From Pyrinomonadaceae bacterium (lineage in GTDB: Bacteria; Acidobacteriota; Blastocatellia; Pyrinomonadales; Pyrinomonadaceae), in assembly GCA_028284415.1 (NCBI GenBank), contig JANQRU010000001.1, positions 248,001 to 312,000 of the forward strand: 64,000 bases of DNA, written 5' to 3'. The translations under genes and the position numbers were made by a program. The notes under the pieces were generated by a model. It was not told the origin of the DNA, did not search any database, and saw only the letters and a program-made list of their open reading frames with translations. Within the stretch, counting starts at the first letter, position 1. Each line of letters starts with the position of its first letter. Positions 53,465 to 61,892 of the stretch are shown piece by piece.

Positions 53465-53830
53465 TTTGTATATTTATTCTTACCTCATTAACAAATATCG
53501 TGTGATATTCCTTATGTATGAAGTAACAAAATATATTTAATTCATTTTAGCGTCCAGTATTTTCTTATTATAACTAACACACTAATCAATAGTAGTTTTA
53601 TTTATCAAGTATGCTTTAATATGAAGTTGAAAATTTAAAGTATGGCAAATCGAACAAAGAAACCATACAAGTCTGAACAAGTTATCTTTTTGCGATAAAA
53701 TGTTCTGTAGAAAGTATAGAGAATATGAATAAATACATTAATTATTAAATGTATATTCTTTTTTTCTTTTTTAGATTTATCTTTGCAAATTTACTTTTTA
53801 ACTGGATATACTTCATCTTTTTAAGAAGCT
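53465..53830. other. AT-rich intergenic stretch ahead of argS
   Basis: 366 bases with no convincing gene. A weak AT hairpin (ATACATT ... AATGTAT near 53733-53755) before a T-rich run (53757-53775) could serve as a late terminator of the hydrolase unit or as part of the argS leader. An 18-codon frame at 53642 (MANRTKKPYKSEQVIFLR) looks like the start of a transposase but stops at once. I see no riboswitch or T-box. Confidence 0.5.
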
Positions 53831-55864
53831 ATGAATCTTTTACAGTTACAAGAAAAAGTAAAAACGAAAACGAAAGAAACCACTAAAAGTATTTTTGGTT
53901 TTGAACTTGAGCAAATTACAACAGAAATTCCACCTAAAATTGAATTTGGAGATATAGCTTTCCCTGTTGCTTTTGAATTAGCGAAATTATTAAAAAAGCA
54001 AACTGGTGAAAAACAAAATCCGAGAGAAATTGCTGCGAAATTAAAGGCTGATTTGCTGGAACTAGACTTCATTCAAGACATTCAGATTGCCGGACCCGGT
54101 TATTTGAATATCTTTTATAATCGCACTAATTCACTCACTAAAGCTTTAGATGAAGATTTATTACCAAACATAGAAAATAAACCGATTAATGATTCATCTA
54201 AAATTTGTGTAGAGCATACATCTGTTAACCCAAATAAAGCTGCACACGTCGGACATGTTCGAAACTCTGTTTTGGGGGATACATTTGTCCGAATACTACG
54301 TGCTGATGGCAATAATGTCGAAGTACAAAACTATATTGACAACACAGGGGTTCAAGTAGCAGACGTTGTAGTTGGTTTTATTTATTTGGAAGAAAAAAAC
54401 CTTGAAGAAATCAAGAAACTTGATTCTGAATTAGGCGACAAAGGTATTGCGTTTGATTATTACTGTTGGGATCTATACACAAAAGTCGGTCAGGAATATC
54501 AAAATAATGAAGACTTGATGGAAAAGCGTGCGGAAACACTGCATTTGATCGAAGAAGGAAATAATGCAACCGCAGAATTAGCTGATTATGTTGCGACGCG
54601 AAATGTCGAGTGCATTTTAGACACAATGGAAAGACTTTCTATTCGTTATGATCTATTGCCGCGCGAATCAGAGATTTTACACCTCAATTTTTGGAAAAAA
54701 GCGTTTGAAATGATGAAGGAACGCCAAGTCATCAAATATGTTGAAGAAGGCAAAATGAAAGGCTGTTGGGTAATGCCTTTTGAGTCACACGAAGGCGGTG
54801 AAGAACACGACCAAGATAAAATACTCGTCCGTTCAAATGGAACCGTGACATACACTGGAAAAGACATCGCTTACCAAATGTGGAAATTAGGTCTTCTAGG
54901 ATTAGATTTCAATTATCGAAATTTTTCCCAATATGAAAACGGCAAGGATGTTTGGATAACAACAGCAAAAGAAAATGATTCTAAGCATCCAGAATTTGGA
55001 AACGCTGATACAGTCTATAATGTCATTGACACTCGCCAATCTTATCCTCAAGAAGTTGTAAAAAAAGGAGTTGCAACAATTTTCCCTGATAAAGGCGAAG
55101 ATGCAAGCGTACATTTATCCTACGAAATGGTTACTCTTTCACCTGATGCAGCTGAAGAACTTGGCTTTGAGCTATCTGAAGAGGACAAAAGCAAATCTTT
55201 TGTTGAGATGTCTGGAAGAAAAGGTTTAGGCGTAAAAGCAGATGATTTGATAAATCGTCTTGAAGAAAACGCTCTAAAAAAGGTTAAAAAAGGCGATGCT
55301 GAAAGAGTTTCGAGAGGAAATAGTCCTCTTAGTGAAACTAAAAAAATCGAAATTGCTCATCAAATAGCAGTAGGGGCTTTGAGATACTTTTTAATGAAGT
55401 TTACTAAAAACACCCTCATAGTTTTCGATTTTGATGAAGCTTTAGCTTTTGAAGGAGAGACAGGAGCTTATTGTCAAAACGCAACTGTGCGTATTAATTC
55501 AATCTTTAAAAAGCTTGAAGATAATGCATTGGAAATTGCACCAAAGTTGGTCACGGAAAATCAAGAACGGGTTGATGAGATTTTTACAGAAAAAGAAGGA
55601 AATGATTTTTGGTCTGTAATTATAATGGCTTTACGTTTGGAAGAAACAATCAAACAAGCTATTTCTAGTGCTGAACCTGCTGTATTGGCTAAATATACTT
55701 TCAGTTTAGCTAAAACATCTAATCTCTTCTATCAAAAACACAACATCAAAAATGAAGAAGATGAACTAAAACAAGCTGTCATGATTTGCACAGCAGAAGT
55801 TGCTAAAAAGGCTTTGACATCTGCACTAACGACTCTAGGAATTCAAGTACCTGAGCGGATGTAA
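53831..55864 (+). CDS. argS: arginine--tRNA ligase
   Basis: A 677-residue class I synthetase. N-terminal Arg-specific domain (1-110), HIGH-type motif NKAAHVGHVRNSVLGDTFVR near 133-152, KMSKS-region variant MSGRKGLGVKADDLI near 460, and the C-terminal anticodon-binding domain ending LTTLGIQVPERM. It is longer than E. coli ArgRS (577), with the extra length in the catalytic domain insert (about 195-270). It charges tRNA-Arg. 50 bases separate it from the trp leader. Confidence 0.95.
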   Translation: MNLLQLQEKVKTKTKETTKSIFGFELEQITTEIPPKIEFGDIAFPVAFELAKLLKKQTGEKQNPREIAAKLKADLLELDFIQDIQIAGPGYLNIFYNRTNSLTKALDEDLLPNIENKPINDSSKICVEHTSVNPNKAAHVGHVRNSVLGDTFVRILRADGNNVEVQNYIDNTGVQVADVVVGFIYLEEKNLEEIKKLDSELGDKGIAFDYYCWDLYTKVGQEYQNNEDLMEKRAETLHLIEEGNNATAELADYVATRNVECILDTMERLSIRYDLLPRESEILHLNFWKKAFEMMKERQVIKYVEEGKMKGCWVMPFESHEGGEEHDQDKILVRSNGTVTYTGKDIAYQMWKLGLLGLDFNYRNFSQYENGKDVWITTAKENDSKHPEFGNADTVYNVIDTRQSYPQEVVKKGVATIFPDKGEDASVHLSYEMVTLSPDAAEELGFELSEEDKSKSFVEMSGRKGLGVKADDLINRLEENALKKVKKGDAERVSRGNSPLSETKKIEIAHQIAVGALRYFLMKFTKNTLIVFDFDEALAFEGETGAYCQNATVRINSIFKKLEDNALEIAPKLVTENQERVDEIFTEKEGNDFWSVIIMALRLEETIKQAISSAEPAVLAKYTFSLAKTSNLFYQKHNIKNEEDELKQAVMICTAEVAKKALTSALTTLGIQVPERM

Positions 55865-55876
55865 ATAAAAGTAGGT

Positions 55877-55905
55877 TTGACAAAATTCTCTAATTTTTGT
55901 TATTT
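55877..55905 (+). promoter_or_regulatory. candidate trp promoter
   Basis: A perfect TTGACA at 55877-55882 with a 17-base spacer to a weak TTATTT (55900-55905). Transcription would begin near 55912, three bases before the leader ATG. The -10 match is poor, so the call is moderate. Confidence 0.5.
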
Positions 55906-55914
55906 CTTAAATTA

Positions 55915-55992
55915 ATGCAAATAATACATTCAAATAAAACACAAAACTGGCTTTGGAGGCATTATGCTCTAAGCATTGGTGATTTTGTGTAA
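55915..55992 (+). CDS. trpL: trp operon leader peptide
   Basis: A 25-codon frame: MQIIHSNKTQN, then Trp-Leu-Trp, then RHYALSIGDFV and TAA at 55990-55992. Two Trp codons (55948-55950 and 55954-55956) in three positions are far above chance for so short a frame. The peptide sits in the leader of trpE between a promoter-like site and an intrinsic terminator, and its Trp codons and stop are placed exactly as needed to control the alternative hairpins. No product function is expected; translation itself is the sensor. Confidence 0.85.
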   Translation: MQIIHSNKTQNWLWRHYALSIGDFV

Positions 55993-56060
55993 AAATTTGA
56001 GTTTGTATTGACCAGAAATTTTGTAAAAGCACCGATGAGATTTAATTCCGTCGGTGCTTT
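55939..56060 (+). promoter_or_regulatory. trp transcription attenuator
   Basis: Segment 1 (55939-55946, ACACAAAA) pairs perfectly with segment 2 (55983-55990, TTTTGTGT). Segment 2 extended (55975-55986, ATTGGTGATTTT) pairs with segment 3 (56025-56036, AAAAGCACCGAT) at 11 of 12 positions counting one G-U. Segment 3 (56026-56035) pairs perfectly with segment 4 (56051-56060, 10 bp), followed by CATTTT: an intrinsic terminator. A ribosome stalled on the Trp codons covers segment 1 and frees segment 2 to form the antiterminator; one at the stop covers segment 2 and allows termination 6 bases before trpE. Confidence 0.85.
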
Positions 56061-56066
56061 CATTTT

Positions 56067-57524
56067 ATGAAAAATGAATTTGAACAATTAGTTTCTCAAT
56101 TTGGCGAAGTGGAAATTTTCCCTGTAGTGACAAGATTCCCTGCTGATCTAATTACGCCTTTTGGTGCTTATTTGAAATTGTCAAAAGATGCAGATTATTC
56201 ATTTCTTTTTGAATCGGTCGAAGGTGGCGAAAATCTCGCCAGATATTCATTTTTGGGGGCAAATCCTGATTTTGTTGCAAAAGAATCTGATTTTGAAGAT
56301 GAATCATTTTACTCATATTTAAAGGACACCCTTAAACAAAGAAAGATTGCTGACGTTCCGAACTTGCCTTCATTTATTGGCGGTGCAGTGGGATATCTTG
56401 ATTTTTCAGCAATCGAACATTTTGAGCCTGTGATAAAAAAATCAAATAGAAATTTTGAACAAATATCTGATTCACAATTTGCTTTTTACAGCACAATAAT
56501 TGCCTTTGACCACGCAAAACAGCAGATCGCAATTATCACACTTGTTTTTGCTAACGAACTACGAAATAAAGAAGAATTAATTGCAAAAATAGAAAAAGCA
56601 AAACGAAAAAATAGGAAAATTTTTGAAAAATTAGAAAATTCACCATTTCCAAAATTACAAAACAGCAATTTGGTTAAAGACAATGAAATCACCTCAAACT
56701 GGAAAAAGGAGGATTTTAAGAATGCAGTTTCAAAAATAATTGAACTAATTAATGCCGGGGAGTGTTATCAGGTTGTTATTTCTCAATGTTTTGAGAAAAA
56801 AACAAATGCCCAGCCTGAAGCAATTTATAGGGCGTTACGTGCTTTGAATCCTTCGCCCTATATGATTTTACTCAAACACGGAGAAAAATCTATCGTTGGA
56901 GCTTCGCCAGAAATGCTAGTTCGTTGTCGAGATAAAAAACTAGAATATCGTCCGATTGCAGGAACAAGACCACGCGGAAAGGATGAATTTGAAGATGAAA
57001 TTCTAGCAAATGAAATGCGTGCGGATTTGAAAGAAGTTTCCGAGCATATAATGCTTGTTGATTTAGGAAGAAATGACCTTGGTAGAGTTTCAAGGTTTGG
57101 AAGTGTAGAAGTCAAAAACTTGATGAATGTTGAAAAATTCTCTCACGTCCAGCATCTTGTAAGTTATTTATTTTCTGAGTTAAAAGAAGATTTTGATCAG
57201 TTTGATGCATTAGCGAGTTGCTTCCCTGCAGGAACAGTTACGGGTGCCCCTAAAGTTCGTGCAATTCAGATAATTCAAGAATTAGAGCCAACACCAAGAG
57301 GAATATATTCAGGAGCGGTTGGATATATTGATTATTCGGGAAATCTTGATACTTGTATAGCTATACGAACGCTCGTTCTTGAAAACGGAATAGCAAAGAT
57401 ACAAGCAGGTGCGGGAATAGTTGCCGATTCAGTTCCCGAAACTGAATATCAAGAAACTATTCATAAAGCCAATGGATTATTTAAGGCAATTGAGTTAGCG
57501 GAAAGTGGAAAATATTCAATTTAG
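56067..57524 (+). CDS. trpE: anthranilate synthase component I
   Basis: 485 residues. The feedback site motif FLFESVEGGENLARYSF (near 49-65) corresponds to the L-L-E-S Trp-binding pattern. The chorismate-binding domain includes GECYQVVISQCF, ASPEMLVR, PIAGTRPRGKDEFEDE, LVDLGRNDLGRVS and AGAGIVADSVPETEY. It converts chorismate with glutamine-derived ammonia to anthranilate and needs the TrpG subunit, which is not in this operon. First structural gene behind the attenuator; double control by attenuation and feedback is implied. Confidence 0.95.
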   Translation: MKNEFEQLVSQFGEVEIFPVVTRFPADLITPFGAYLKLSKDADYSFLFESVEGGENLARYSFLGANPDFVAKESDFEDESFYSYLKDTLKQRKIADVPNLPSFIGGAVGYLDFSAIEHFEPVIKKSNRNFEQISDSQFAFYSTIIAFDHAKQQIAIITLVFANELRNKEELIAKIEKAKRKNRKIFEKLENSPFPKLQNSNLVKDNEITSNWKKEDFKNAVSKIIELINAGECYQVVISQCFEKKTNAQPEAIYRALRALNPSPYMILLKHGEKSIVGASPEMLVRCRDKKLEYRPIAGTRPRGKDEFEDEILANEMRADLKEVSEHIMLVDLGRNDLGRVSRFGSVEVKNLMNVEKFSHVQHLVSYLFSELKEDFDQFDALASCFPAGTVTGAPKVRAIQIIQELEPTPRGIYSGAVGYIDYSGNLDTCIAIRTLVLENGIAKIQAGAGIVADSVPETEYQETIHKANGLFKAIELAESGKYSI

Positions 57525-57535
57525 GATTCTAAATG

Positions 57536-57602
57536 TTCGACATACTTCAGTCTGTCGAAAAACATTGCAAAATAACAGCATCGACAAACTAAAGTTTATC
57601 GG
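57536..57602. repeat. two REP-like palindromes in the trpE-trpD gap
   Basis: 57536-57559 (TTCGACA ... TGTCGAA, centre TACTTCAGTC) and 57581-57602 (TCGACAAACT then AAAGTTTATCGG). Both fit a palindrome with arms TCGACAAACT and AGTTTGTCGA. The same element reappears in the trpB-trpA gap at 61711-61872. They may stabilise mRNA segments or be mobile REP/MITE relics. Confidence 0.6.
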
Positions 57603-57608
57603 ACAATT

Positions 57609-58628
57609 ATGGAAATTTTACAAAAATATCAATCCAAACTGGATACAAAAAACGATTTATCAGTTGAGGAAACAACTGAAGTTTTCAACGCTTTGCGAAC
57701 TGCTACAAATCAAGAAATAATCGCACCTTTTTTGGATGCTTGGGCAGAAAAGGGTTACACATCGGACGAACTTGCAACCTGTGCCAAAATCTTGCGAGAT
57801 AATTGCATAAAAGTTAAAACTAAACATGAAAATTTTATTGACATTGTTGGAACTGGCGGAAGCAAGGCAAAAGTTTTCAATGTTTCAACTGCCGTAGCTT
57901 TTGTTGTGGCAGGTGCGGGAATCCCTGTTGCTAAACACGGAAATCGTGCTGCTTCAAGCAAAACAGGAAGTGCTGATGCACTTGAACTTTTAGGTGTAAA
58001 TACCGTTGCTGAAACAAAACTTGCTAAAAAGTGTCTTGATGAAATTGGGATTTGCTTTATGTTTGCCCCAAAATTTCATAATTTGACCAAAGAACTTGCA
58101 GTGGCGAGAAAATCACTTGGGAAACCGACGATTTTTAATTTGCTTGGACCGCTTGCTAATCCAGCTAATGCACCATTTCAGTTAATTGGTGTTTGGAACA
58201 AAAATTATATGAAACCGATGGCGGAAGCTATTGCCAAACTAGGTACGAAAAAAACTTGGATTGTTCAGGGTGAAGACGGTTTAGATGAAATAACATTGAA
58301 CGGAAAAACCTTTGTTGCAGAAATAGTTGAAGATAAAATAAATTATTTTGAGATTTCACCTGAGGATTTTGGCTTGGAACAAAACTCACTTGAACATTAT
58401 TCTGACATGACGGCTGAAAAGAGTTTCAAAATAGTCAAAGAAACGATCAGCAGACACGCTGTTAATCCATCATCTTTAGACATAGTTTTAATAAATTCTG
58501 CCGCAGCAATTTATTTGTGTGGCAAAGCAAAAACGTATTTAGAAGCAGAAGAAATCGCAAAAGAAAGTATCAATAGTTGTAAATGTGATGAAAAGTTATC
58601 TGAATTGGTAAAATTAACAAATCAATGA
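57609..58628 (+). CDS. trpD: anthranilate phosphoribosyltransferase
   Basis: 339 residues with the PRPP-binding FIDIVGTGGSKAKVFNVST near 76-94 and the anthranilate-site HGNRAASSKTGSADALELLG near 108-127. It attaches phosphoribose to anthranilate, second step of Trp synthesis. The normal gene order would place trpG between trpE and trpD; here only 84 bases with palindromes occur. Overlaps trpC by 4 bases (ATGA). Confidence 0.96.
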   Translation: MEILQKYQSKLDTKNDLSVEETTEVFNALRTATNQEIIAPFLDAWAEKGYTSDELATCAKILRDNCIKVKTKHENFIDIVGTGGSKAKVFNVSTAVAFVVAGAGIPVAKHGNRAASSKTGSADALELLGVNTVAETKLAKKCLDEIGICFMFAPKFHNLTKELAVARKSLGKPTIFNLLGPLANPANAPFQLIGVWNKNYMKPMAEAIAKLGTKKTWIVQGEDGLDEITLNGKTFVAEIVEDKINYFEISPEDFGLEQNSLEHYSDMTAEKSFKIVKETISRHAVNPSSLDIVLINSAAAIYLCGKAKTYLEAEEIAKESINSCKCDEKLSELVKLTNQ

Positions 58629-59440
58629 ATAATCAACCAACAATTTTGCAGAAAATCTTTGAACGGAAAAGAGAACGAGTCAGGGAAGCTAAACAGGGCT
58701 TCGACTATAACGAATTTGTTCAAAGAGCAAAAAGAGAAAGAAAGAATGTAATACCTAACCGTTTCGCACAGGTTTTTACTGACAAATCTTCAATCAATAT
58801 TATTGCTGAAATCAAGCGTGCTTCGCCCTCGAAAGGAATTATCAACGACATTTTTGACATTAGCGAAATAGCACAGAACTATGAAAAATTCGGAGCTAAA
58901 GCAATTTCGGTTTTGACAGAAGAAGATTTCTTCAAAGGGAATATTGAGGATTTAATCGCAGCAAGAAACTTAACAGATTTACCAATTTTACGAAAAGACT
59001 TTATTTTCGATGAATTTCAAGTTTACGAATCAAAACTCATCTGTGCTGACGCGATCCTTTTAATTGTTGCAATGCTTGAAGATAAAGAATTGCAACAGCT
59101 ATTTGAACTTGCAACTGAACTTGGTTTGGATGTTTTGGTTGAAACTCACAACTTAGAAGAATTAGTTCGTGCAATCCAACTCGGTGCAAAAATTATTGGA
59201 GTAAACAATCGTAATTTGCACACATTTGAAGTTTCTTTGGATACATCAAGAGAATTAATTAAGCACAAACCTAAAAACACAATAATGATTTGCGAAAGCG
59301 GTCTAGGCAAACGCGAAGAATTGTTAGAAATGAAAGAGTTGGGTTTTGATGGTTTCTTGATTGGTGAAAGTCTGATGAAATCATCTAATTCACTAAAAGA
59401 TTTAACCGCAAAGGACGCAAAGACTGCAAAGAATTTATAA
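58625..59440 (+). CDS. trpC: indole-3-glycerol phosphate synthase
   Basis: 271 residues: IIAEIKRASPSKGIINDIFD near 59-78 (catalytic Lys), VLTEEDFFKGN, LPILRKDFIFDEFQVYE and IGVNNRNLHTFEV. It cyclises CdRP to indole-3-glycerol phosphate. Odd point: the last residues DLTAKDAKTAKNL are encoded by a repeat-type sequence (59403 onward) that also supplies the stop, so the native C-terminus has been replaced or extended. Confidence 0.95.
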   Translation: MNNQPTILQKIFERKRERVREAKQGFDYNEFVQRAKRERKNVIPNRFAQVFTDKSSINIIAEIKRASPSKGIINDIFDISEIAQNYEKFGAKAISVLTEEDFFKGNIEDLIAARNLTDLPILRKDFIFDEFQVYESKLICADAILLIVAMLEDKELQQLFELATELGLDVLVETHNLEELVRAIQLGAKIIGVNNRNLHTFEVSLDTSRELIKHKPKNTIMICESGLGKREELLEMKELGFDGFLIGESLMKSSNSLKDLTAKDAKTAKNL

Positions 59441-59475
59441 AAATCTCTTTTGCCCTCTTTGCACTCTGTGGCTAA
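59403..59475. repeat. palindromic repeat spanning the trpC end
   Basis: Left arm at 59403-59432 (TTAACCGCAAAGG followed by CGCAAAGACTGCAAAG) and a complementary right arm at 59445-59475 (TTTTGCCCTCTTTGCAC then TCTGTGGCTAA), about 22 of 31 pairs. The accGCAAAGg(a)CGCAAAG style is a well-known intergenic repeat family in several phyla. It crosses the trpC stop codon. Confidence 0.6.
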
Positions 59476-59482
59476 TAAAAAT

Positions 59483-60505
59483 ATGACAAAAGTTAAAATT
59501 TGCGGAATTACAAATTTAGAAGATGCACAGCTTTCCGCCAAGTTTGGGGCAGATGCTTTGGGTTTTAACTTTTATCCGAAATCGCCGCGTTATATTTTGC
59601 CCGAAGATGCTCGAAAGATTATTGATGAATTGCCCGAAGATATTTTGAATGTTGGTGTTTTTGTTAATGAAGATTTGGACAAGATCATCGAAATTACCAA
59701 AACTGTAAATTTAGATACGATCCAACTTCACGGCGAAGAAACGCCAGAACTTGCAAAAGAATTAAAAGAAAAAACAGAACTTGAAATCATCAAAGCATTT
59801 CGAGTTTCGTCAGAATTTAAGCCAAAAGATGTTTTGCAATACGAGACGGACGCAATTTTGCTCGATGCTTATTCACCAAAAGAACACGGTGGAACGGGCG
59901 AAACTTTTGATTGGGAAATAGCTAAGAAAGTGAAAGAAATTTTTCCAAAAATGTATTTAGCTGGTGGATTAAATCATGAAAATGTTTTGCGACCCGTTTA
60001 TGGTCACCCCAAAATTAACCCTGACTATTTAGATGTTTGTAGCGGAGTAGAGTCTAAAAAAGGGAAAAAAGATTATGCAAAATTAATCAACTTTATTACC
60101 AAATTAAAAAACCATCAGCGGCTTGAAGAAAAATTCAAAAAATTTGAGAAAAACAAAAAATCTGACACTTTCGAGTATTACAAACACGAAAATATTTACA
60201 GCTTACTGGAATCAATTCATCCACGCCCAGCAATGTTTTTAGGCGAAAAATCTTTATCAAAATTATGGACTATGGTATTTGGTTTTAATACTGCTTTGCA
60301 CTTAACAAATTCTGACTACTTAAAAGGAAACTTCGAAAGTAAAGAATATTATAAATGGATGGGAGAAAAAATTGGCTACGGTTTTCCGAACGCTATCGGT
60401 CCGATGCACCATCTTCTAAGGATTCATGATAATGATGAGGAAAAGGCTTTTGATTATTATTTTGCATTCTTGGAAGAATTTAAGTTAGAACACGGAATTA
60501 AATGA
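59483..60505 (+). CDS. trpF: phosphoribosylanthranilate isomerase with unusual C-terminal domain
   Basis: 340 residues from the ATG at 59483 (a TTG start at 59450 lies in the repeat and adds nothing). Residues 1-205 are Trp[13 protein letters not shown] (catalytic Cys), [42 protein letters not shown] and the phosphate site [11 protein letters not shown] charged linker (about 215-235) leads to about 105 extra residues of a second domain: [20 protein letters not shown], then [16 protein letters not shown] and a helical end. Standard TrpF stops near 210. The added domain resembles small RPxMFLG-type proteins of unknown role. Overlaps trpB by 4 bases. Confidence 0.88.
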   Translation: MTKVKICGITNLEDAQLSAKFGADALGFNFYPKSPRYILPEDARKIIDELPEDILNVGVFVNEDLDKIIEITKTVNLDTIQLHGEETPELAKELKEKTELEIIKAFRVSSEFKPKDVLQYETDAILLDAYSPKEHGGTGETFDWEIAKKVKEIFPKMYLAGGLNHENVLRPVYGHPKINPDYLDVCSGVESKKGKKDYAKLINFITKLKNHQRLEEKFKKFEKNKKSDTFEYYKHENIYSLLESIHPRPAMFLGEKSLSKLWTMVFGFNTALHLTNSDYLKGNFESKEYYKWMGEKIGYGFPNAIGPMHHLLRIHDNDEEKAFDYYFAFLEEFKLEHGIK

Positions 60506-61707
60506 ATAATTTTGAACCGAATGAAAATGGATATTGGGGTGAATATGGTGGGCGTTTTGTTCCTGAGACGCTTGTTTCGCCTTTGGAAGAATTGACTGAT
60601 GCTTATTTTGCTGTGCGGGATGATGCTGAATTTCAGACGGAATTTGAACGGCTTTTGATAGATTATTGTGGTCGGAATACACCGCTTTTTTATGCCAAGC
60701 GTTTGAGTGAAGAATTGGGTGGGGCGAAGATTTATCTGAAACGTGAGGATTTGCTACATACGGGAGCACACAAGATAAATAATGCGATTGGGCAGATTTT
60801 GCTTGCGAAGAGAATGGGTAAAAAACGCATTATTGCTGAAACTGGTGCGGGACAACACGGTGTTGCGACTGCGACAGTTTGTGCTTTGTTCGGGTTTGAA
60901 TGTGTGATTTATATGGGAACGGAAGATATGCGGCGGCAAGCTTTGAACGTCTTTCGGATGGAACTTTTGGGAGCGGAAGTTCGTGGCGTTGATGCAGGTT
61001 CAAAAACGCTCAAAGATGCGATAAATGAGGCTTTGCGTGATTGGGTTACTAATGTTGAAACAACACATTATTTGCTCGGTTCGGCACTCGGTCCGCATCC
61101 ATATCCTTTGATGGTTCGTGATTTTCAAAGTGTTATCGGCAAAGAGGCAAAGGAGCAAATTCTTGAACAAGAAGGAAGACTTCCCAATGCTCTCGTTGCC
61201 TGTGTCGGTGGAGGTTCAAATTCGATTGGTTTATTTCATCCATTTTTACAAGATGCTGAAGTTCGTATGATTGGAGTTGAAGCGGGCGGAAAAGGAAACG
61301 ATTTAGGCGAACACGCAGCACGTTTTAATGAATCAAGCGGAAATAAAGTGGGAGTTTTGCAAGGAACAAAAAGTTATTTGTTGCAAGACCCAAATGGACA
61401 AATTTCTTTAACACATTCAGTTTCCGCAGGTCTAGATTATGCTTCAATTGGTCCTGAACACGCTTTTTTACACGATGAAGGTCGAGTTGAATATGCTTCT
61501 GCAAATGACGATGAAGCGTTAGAAGCTTTTCAGAAATTATCACAAACAGAGGGAATTATTCCTGCCTTGGAAACTTCACACGGAATTGCCTATGCAATGA
61601 ATTTGGCGAAAGAGATGAGACAAGATGAGATTTTGATTGTTAATCTTTCTGGGCGTGGGGATAAGGATGTAAACACAGTTGCGGAAGAATTGGATAAGTT
61701 GAAATAA
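60502..61707 (+). CDS. trpB: tryptophan synthase beta chain
   Basis: 401 residues. PLP Lys in [20 protein letters not shown] (near 90), [14 protein letters not shown], phosphate-binding [12 protein letters not shown] (near 233-244) and C-terminal [12 protein letters not shown]. It makes Trp from indole and serine in an alpha2-beta2 complex. Starts ATGA-coupled to trpF. A 185-base gap with a large inverted repeat separates it from trpA, which is unusual for a complex-forming pair. Confidence 0.97.
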   Translation: MNNFEPNENGYWGEYGGRFVPETLVSPLEELTDAYFAVRDDAEFQTEFERLLIDYCGRNTPLFYAKRLSEELGGAKIYLKREDLLHTGAHKINNAIGQILLAKRMGKKRIIAETGAGQHGVATATVCALFGFECVIYMGTEDMRRQALNVFRMELLGAEVRGVDAGSKTLKDAINEALRDWVTNVETTHYLLGSALGPHPYPLMVRDFQSVIGKEAKEQILEQEGRLPNALVACVGGGSNSIGLFHPFLQDAEVRMIGVEAGGKGNDLGEHAARFNESSGNKVGVLQGTKSYLLQDPNGQISLTHSVSAGLDYASIGPEHAFLHDEGRVEYASANDDEALEAFQKLSQTEGIIPALETSHGIAYAMNLAKEMRQDEILIVNLSGRGDKDVNTVAEELDKLK

Positions 61708-61710
61708 CAC

Positions 61711-61872
61711 GTTCAGAGTTCAAACTTCAGTTTGTGTTTCGACAAGCGAAGCGACGTGGAAACAGCGAGTTTGTTATCTTGGAAGTTTTATTTTTTACTA
61801 AAAGATTATTATGTTGAGAAAATGTCTTTGCTTCGCTCGACGTTTTTGCAAACTGAAGTTTGAACTCTGAAC
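61711..61872. repeat. MITE-like element with 24-bp perfect inverted ends
   Basis: Arms 61711-61734 and 61849-61872 (GTTCAGAGTTCAAACTTCAG then TTTG, and exact reverse complement) with further imperfect pairing inward (GCGAAG / CTTCGC). Total about 162 bases, with no coding frame of note. The CAAACTTCAGTTTG core is shared with the palindromes at 57536-57602, so a dispersed family seems present. It fills the trpB-trpA gap. Confidence 0.75.
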
Positions 61873-61892
61873 ACGTAATACAAAATTATTAT

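Noticed and set aside
53642-53698. Short frame MANRTKKPYKSEQVIFLR resembling the start of a transposase
   Set aside because: Only 18 codons before a stop, no continuation in other frames that I can follow and no inverted repeats nearby.
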